Shown in pieces: positions 23,761 through 25,487 of a DNA stretch of 25,487 bases. The position numbers were made by a program, and so were the translations under genes. Below the pieces are notes generated by a model. The model was not told where the DNA came from and searched no databases. It saw only the letters and a list, made by a program, of their open reading frames with translations. Source of the DNA: an uncultured Erythrobacteraceae bacterium (lineage in GTDB: Bacteria; Pseudomonadota; Alphaproteobacteria; Sphingomonadales; Sphingomonadaceae). How positions within the stretch are numbered: the first letter of the stretch is position 1; every line of letters begins with the position of its first letter. The stretch covers positions 1-25,487 of the forward strand of contig CAMLQG010000045.1 of assembly GCA_946482075.1 (NCBI GenBank), read 5' to 3'.

Positions 23761-24710
23761 CAGACTCCCAAACGGCCGCGAAGATCGCGCGTATCGCGCC
23801 AACCCTCGAGCCGCTTGGCAAGTTCCTGGTCACCTGCGGGAAGATCGATCTGCAGCGTCACCAGCTGGTCGCCGCGCGTGCCGTCCTTGGCGCTGAAGCC
23901 CCGCCCCTTGAGGCGCAGCACCTTGCCCGATCCGCTGCCCGGCGCGACTGTCAGCATCACCGGGCCTTCCACTGTCGGCACTTTCACCTTGGCGCCGCCG
24001 ACCGCCTCGTCGAGCGTGATCGGCAGGTCGAGCCGGACGTCATTGCCGTCGCGTCTGTAGAAGGCGTGGCGATCGACCGTGATCGTGACCAGCGCATCGC
24101 CCGCGCCGCCCGGCCCCTGTTCTCCCTTGCCCTTGAGGCGCATCTGCGTGCCGTCTTCGAGGCCCGCCGGGAGCTTGAGATCGATCGTCTTGCCGTCGGC
24201 CAGCGTGATGCGCTGATCCTTGCGCGTGGCCGCGTCGATGAAGGGGACTTTCAGGCGATATTCGACGTTCGCGCCCCGCGGGGCGGCACGTTGCTGGCCG
24301 CCGAAGCCGCCTTGTCCGAACCCGTCTCTGAAGCCGCCGCCCCCGCCGCGCCGGCCGCCCATGCCGCCGAACAGCCCTTCGAAGATATCGCCGACATCGA
24401 TGTTCTCGGACCCGCCAAATCCGCCACCGGGACCACCGCGGAACCCTCCGCCGCCTCCGAAGCCGCCGCCGCCAAACGGCATGGCCGGATTGCCGTCCGC
24501 ATCGATCTCGCCCCGGTCGAACTGGGCGCGCTTGTCCTTGTCGGACAGGAGATCATAGGCCCGCGTCACGTCGGAGAAGCGTTCCGCGGCCTTGGGATTG
24601 TCCTTGTTGCGGTCGGGATGAAGCTCCTTGGCGAGCTTGCGATAGGCGGATTTGATGTCCTTCTCGCTCGCGCCACGCGCTACGCCCAGGGTCGAATAGG
24701 GGTCAGCCAT
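23760..24710 (-). CDS. Class B J-domain co-chaperone (CbpA/DnaJ-like)
   Basis: A 316-residue J-protein. The J domain (1-66) has the HPD motif at 31-33, which stimulates DnaK ATPase. A Gly/Phe-rich linker (about 76-135) follows, then two beta-barrel substrate-binding domains (about 140-300: VEYRLKVPFIDAATR, LPAGLEDGTQMRLKGKG, LPITLDEAVGGAKVKVPTVEG). The four CxxCxGxG zinc repeats of DnaJ are missing, so it is class B, like CbpA, rather than the housekeeping DnaJ. It heads a tightly overlapping trio with the YihY protein and fabI. A 234-nt divergent gap separates it from pdxH. No reliable promoter could be read. Confidence 0.93.
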   Translation of the reverse strand: MADPYSTLGVARGASEKDIKSAYRKLAKELHPDRNKDNPKAAERFSDVTRAYDLLSDKDKRAQFDRGEIDADGNPAMPFGGGGFGGGGGFRGGPGGGFGGSENIDVGDIFEGLFGGMGGRRGGGGGFRDGFGQGGFGGQQRAAPRGANVEYRLKVPFIDAATRKDQRITLADGKTIDLKLPAGLEDGTQMRLKGKGEQGPGGAGDALVTITVDRHAFYRRDGNDVRLDLPITLDEAVGGAKVKVPTVEGPVMLTVAPGSGSGKVLRLKGRGFSAKDGTRGDQLVTLQIDLPAGDQELAKRLEGWRDTRDLRGRLGV

Positions 24711-24895
24711 GCGCCATAGCTAGGATGGGCCCCGCTTGCGTGCAAGAACGGTTGCGCTTCCATCGGCAAGCGCGGGCTTTCCTACTTGTAAATGCGGAGT
24801 TACGGGTTGGTGATGAGCTGCAGCGCCTACTTTCTTGCCCAACTTGCCAAGGCGTCCGGCAGCCGTCCGGGAGAGGCGGCGCGATCCTTGCCCTG

Positions 24896-24916
24896 GACAG
24901 TGTCAACTGTGTCAAC
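24896..24916. promoter_or_regulatory. Candidate operator upstream of pdxH
   Basis: GTGTCAAC occurs twice in tandem (24900-24907 and 24909-24916) with a one-base spacer. The overlapping stretch 24896-24913 is also an imperfect 18-bp dyad, GACA at one end and TGTC at the other with GT/AC inside. It lies 28-49 nt before the pdxH ATG, in the divergent gap with the J-protein gene. On the minus strand the repeats read TTGACA twice, but no -10 follows at the right distance. The rest of the 24711-24944 gap holds nothing I can support. Confidence 0.35.
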
Positions 24917-24944
24917 CGGGCCTCTATTTGGACAGGAAAGTGCG

Positions 24945-25421
24945 ATGCAAGCTGAACAGGCCGCCGATGCCATTCCCCATGGCGATCCCTTCGCCTTGTT
25001 CGAATCATGGTATGGCGAAGCCCGCGAGAGCGAGCCCAACGATTCCAATGCGATGGCGCTCGCTACCGCCACGCCCGGCGGCGAACCGTCGGTGCGCATG
25101 GTGCTGCTGAAGGGCCACGGGCCGGAGGGCTTCGTGTTCTATACCAACGTGCTGAGCCGCAAGGGCCGGGAAATCGCGACGAACCCCCATGCGGCGCTCC
25201 TGTTCCACTGGAAGTCGCTGCGCCGCCAGATCCGCATCGAAGGCCGGCTGGTGCCGGTCGATGACGCCACGGCCGATGCCTATTTCGCTACCCGCGGCCG
25301 GGATTCGCAGCTGGGCGCGGTGGCGTCCGATCAGTCCCAGCCGCTCGATACGCGCATGACTTTCATCAACCGCTTCGAGGAAGCGTCCGACGAACTTGCC
25401 GGGAGAGGACTGACCGTATGA
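24945..25421 (+). CDS. pdxH: Pyridoxamine 5'-phosphate oxidase, C-terminally truncated
   Basis: A 158-residue PdxH, about 40-60 residues shorter than the family. Full-length enzymes oxidise PNP or PMP to pyridoxal 5'-phosphate with FMN. The FMN-binding half is intact: R51 and K56 (VRMVLLKG), S71-R72-K73 and Q95 (RRQIRIEG), then RGRDSQLGA and SDQSQ. The protein ends ...LAGRGLTV, exactly where family members continue with PRPxxWxGxRV and the IEFW...RLH segment that holds the substrate-binding Trp, Arg and His. The Trp normally found after RDSQxGA is Val126. No frame in the 66 bases after the stop restores the missing part. AGGAAAG supports the ATG at 24945. It may be a decaying gene, a rearranged copy or an error in the sequence. 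Confidence 0.82.
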   Translation: MQAEQAADAIPHGDPFALFESWYGEARESEPNDSNAMALATATPGGEPSVRMVLLKGHGPEGFVFYTNVLSRKGREIATNPHAALLFHWKSLRRQIRIEGRLVPVDDATADAYFATRGRDSQLGAVASDQSQPLDTRMTFINRFEEASDELAGRGLTV

Positions 25422-25487
25422 GCACCCTCGCCCCCTCCCCCGCCTCCGGCGTCCCCGAACCGACCTTTATCGCGCAGGACGAGATCT
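25418..25487 (+). CDS. Unknown protein, 5' end only (cut by window edge)
   Basis: An ATG at 25418 overlaps the pdxH stop (ATGA), with GGGAGAGGA at 25401-25409 as a well-placed ribosome site. The 23 visible residues begin [11 protein letters not shown] and continue [12 protein letters not shown] to the edge. The Ala/Ser/Pro start looks like a flexible N-terminal tail. Too short to assign a family. Confidence 0.5.
   Translation, partial: MSTLAPSPASGVPEPTFIAQDEI

Noticed and set aside
24720..24746. CTTGCAC...CCCATCC on the minus strand as a heat-shock (RpoH) promoter for the J-protein gene
   Set aside because: The spacer between the two elements is too short for the known consensus and the -10 match is poor.
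24725..24955. A 76-codon plus-strand frame with a CPTC motif in the J-protein/pdxH gap
   Set aside because: It overlaps the pdxH start, has no clear ribosome site and resembles no family. The two cysteines look coincidental.
24945..25487. A single frameshift that would restore full-length PdxH
   Set aside because: Reading the 66 bases after the stop in all three frames gives no PRPxxWxGxRV-like sequence, so a simple one- or two-base indel near the stop does not repair it.
1..25487. Signs of a prophage, integrative element, defence island or CRISPR array
   Set aside because: No integrase, transposase, toxin-antitoxin pair, nuclease/helicase defence genes or spaced repeats were seen. The genes are conserved core functions.

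Overview
The window reads as chromosomal core DNA from a high-GC alphaproteobacterium, most likely of the Sphingomonadales (Sphingomonas/Novosphingobium/Erythrobacter type). The evidence is the DUF1013/TrcR cell-cycle regulator (an alphaproteobacterial family), the proA-nadD-rsfS-rlmH-envC-ctpA gene order, a DUF1192 protein, a bactofilin/M23 pair, Coq7-type ubiquinone synthesis, and two interspersed repeat types common in sphingomonad genomes. Twenty-three complete protein genes, one apparently truncated gene and one gene cut by the right edge can be supported. There is no tRNA, rRNA, CRISPR array, integrase, transposase or phage gene.

Layout. 1-191: GC-only low-complexity DNA with a G4-like motif, an inverted repeat and the clpA terminator. 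192-2888 (minus): clpA and a small DUF1192 gene. 2981-4705: an NAD(P)H:quinone oxidoreductase convergent with a lipoprotein. 4902-6835 (plus): a coupled metallophosphoesterase/glycosyltransferase pair, probably an envelope lipid or glycan function. 6981-9598 (plus): trcR, a long inverted repeat and a fatty-acyl-CoA ligase. 9595-11146 (minus): a membrane LytM/M23 peptidase overlapping a bactofilin. 11391-18762 (plus): proA, nadD, rsfS, rlmH, a degenerate LytM EnvC-like factor, the CtpA protease, dsbB, coq7 and a secreted protein of unknown function. 18828-21351 (plus): wecB-wecC, which make UDP-ManNAcA. 21441-24710 (minus): a class B J-protein, a YihY/BrkB membrane protein and fabI, all overlapping, followed by a GFA-fold zinc protein. 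24945-25487 (plus): a shortened pdxH and the start of an overlapping unknown gene.

Much of the content concerns the cell envelope: LytM proteins, bactofilin, CtpA, wecBC, a LpxH-like phosphatase and fabI. The remainder covers proteostasis (ClpA, J-protein), NAD, proline, ubiquinone and B6 metabolism, and ribosome maturation.

I found no convincing undescribed multi-gene system. The item most worth a second look is pdxH, which stops exactly where its C-terminal substrate-binding segment should begin and lacks a conserved Trp, yet is followed by an ATGA-overlapping gene with a good ribosome binding site. Next are the two overlapping or coupled envelope modules (M23/bactofilin and phosphoesterase/glycosyltransferase) and the repeat-like inverted elements.
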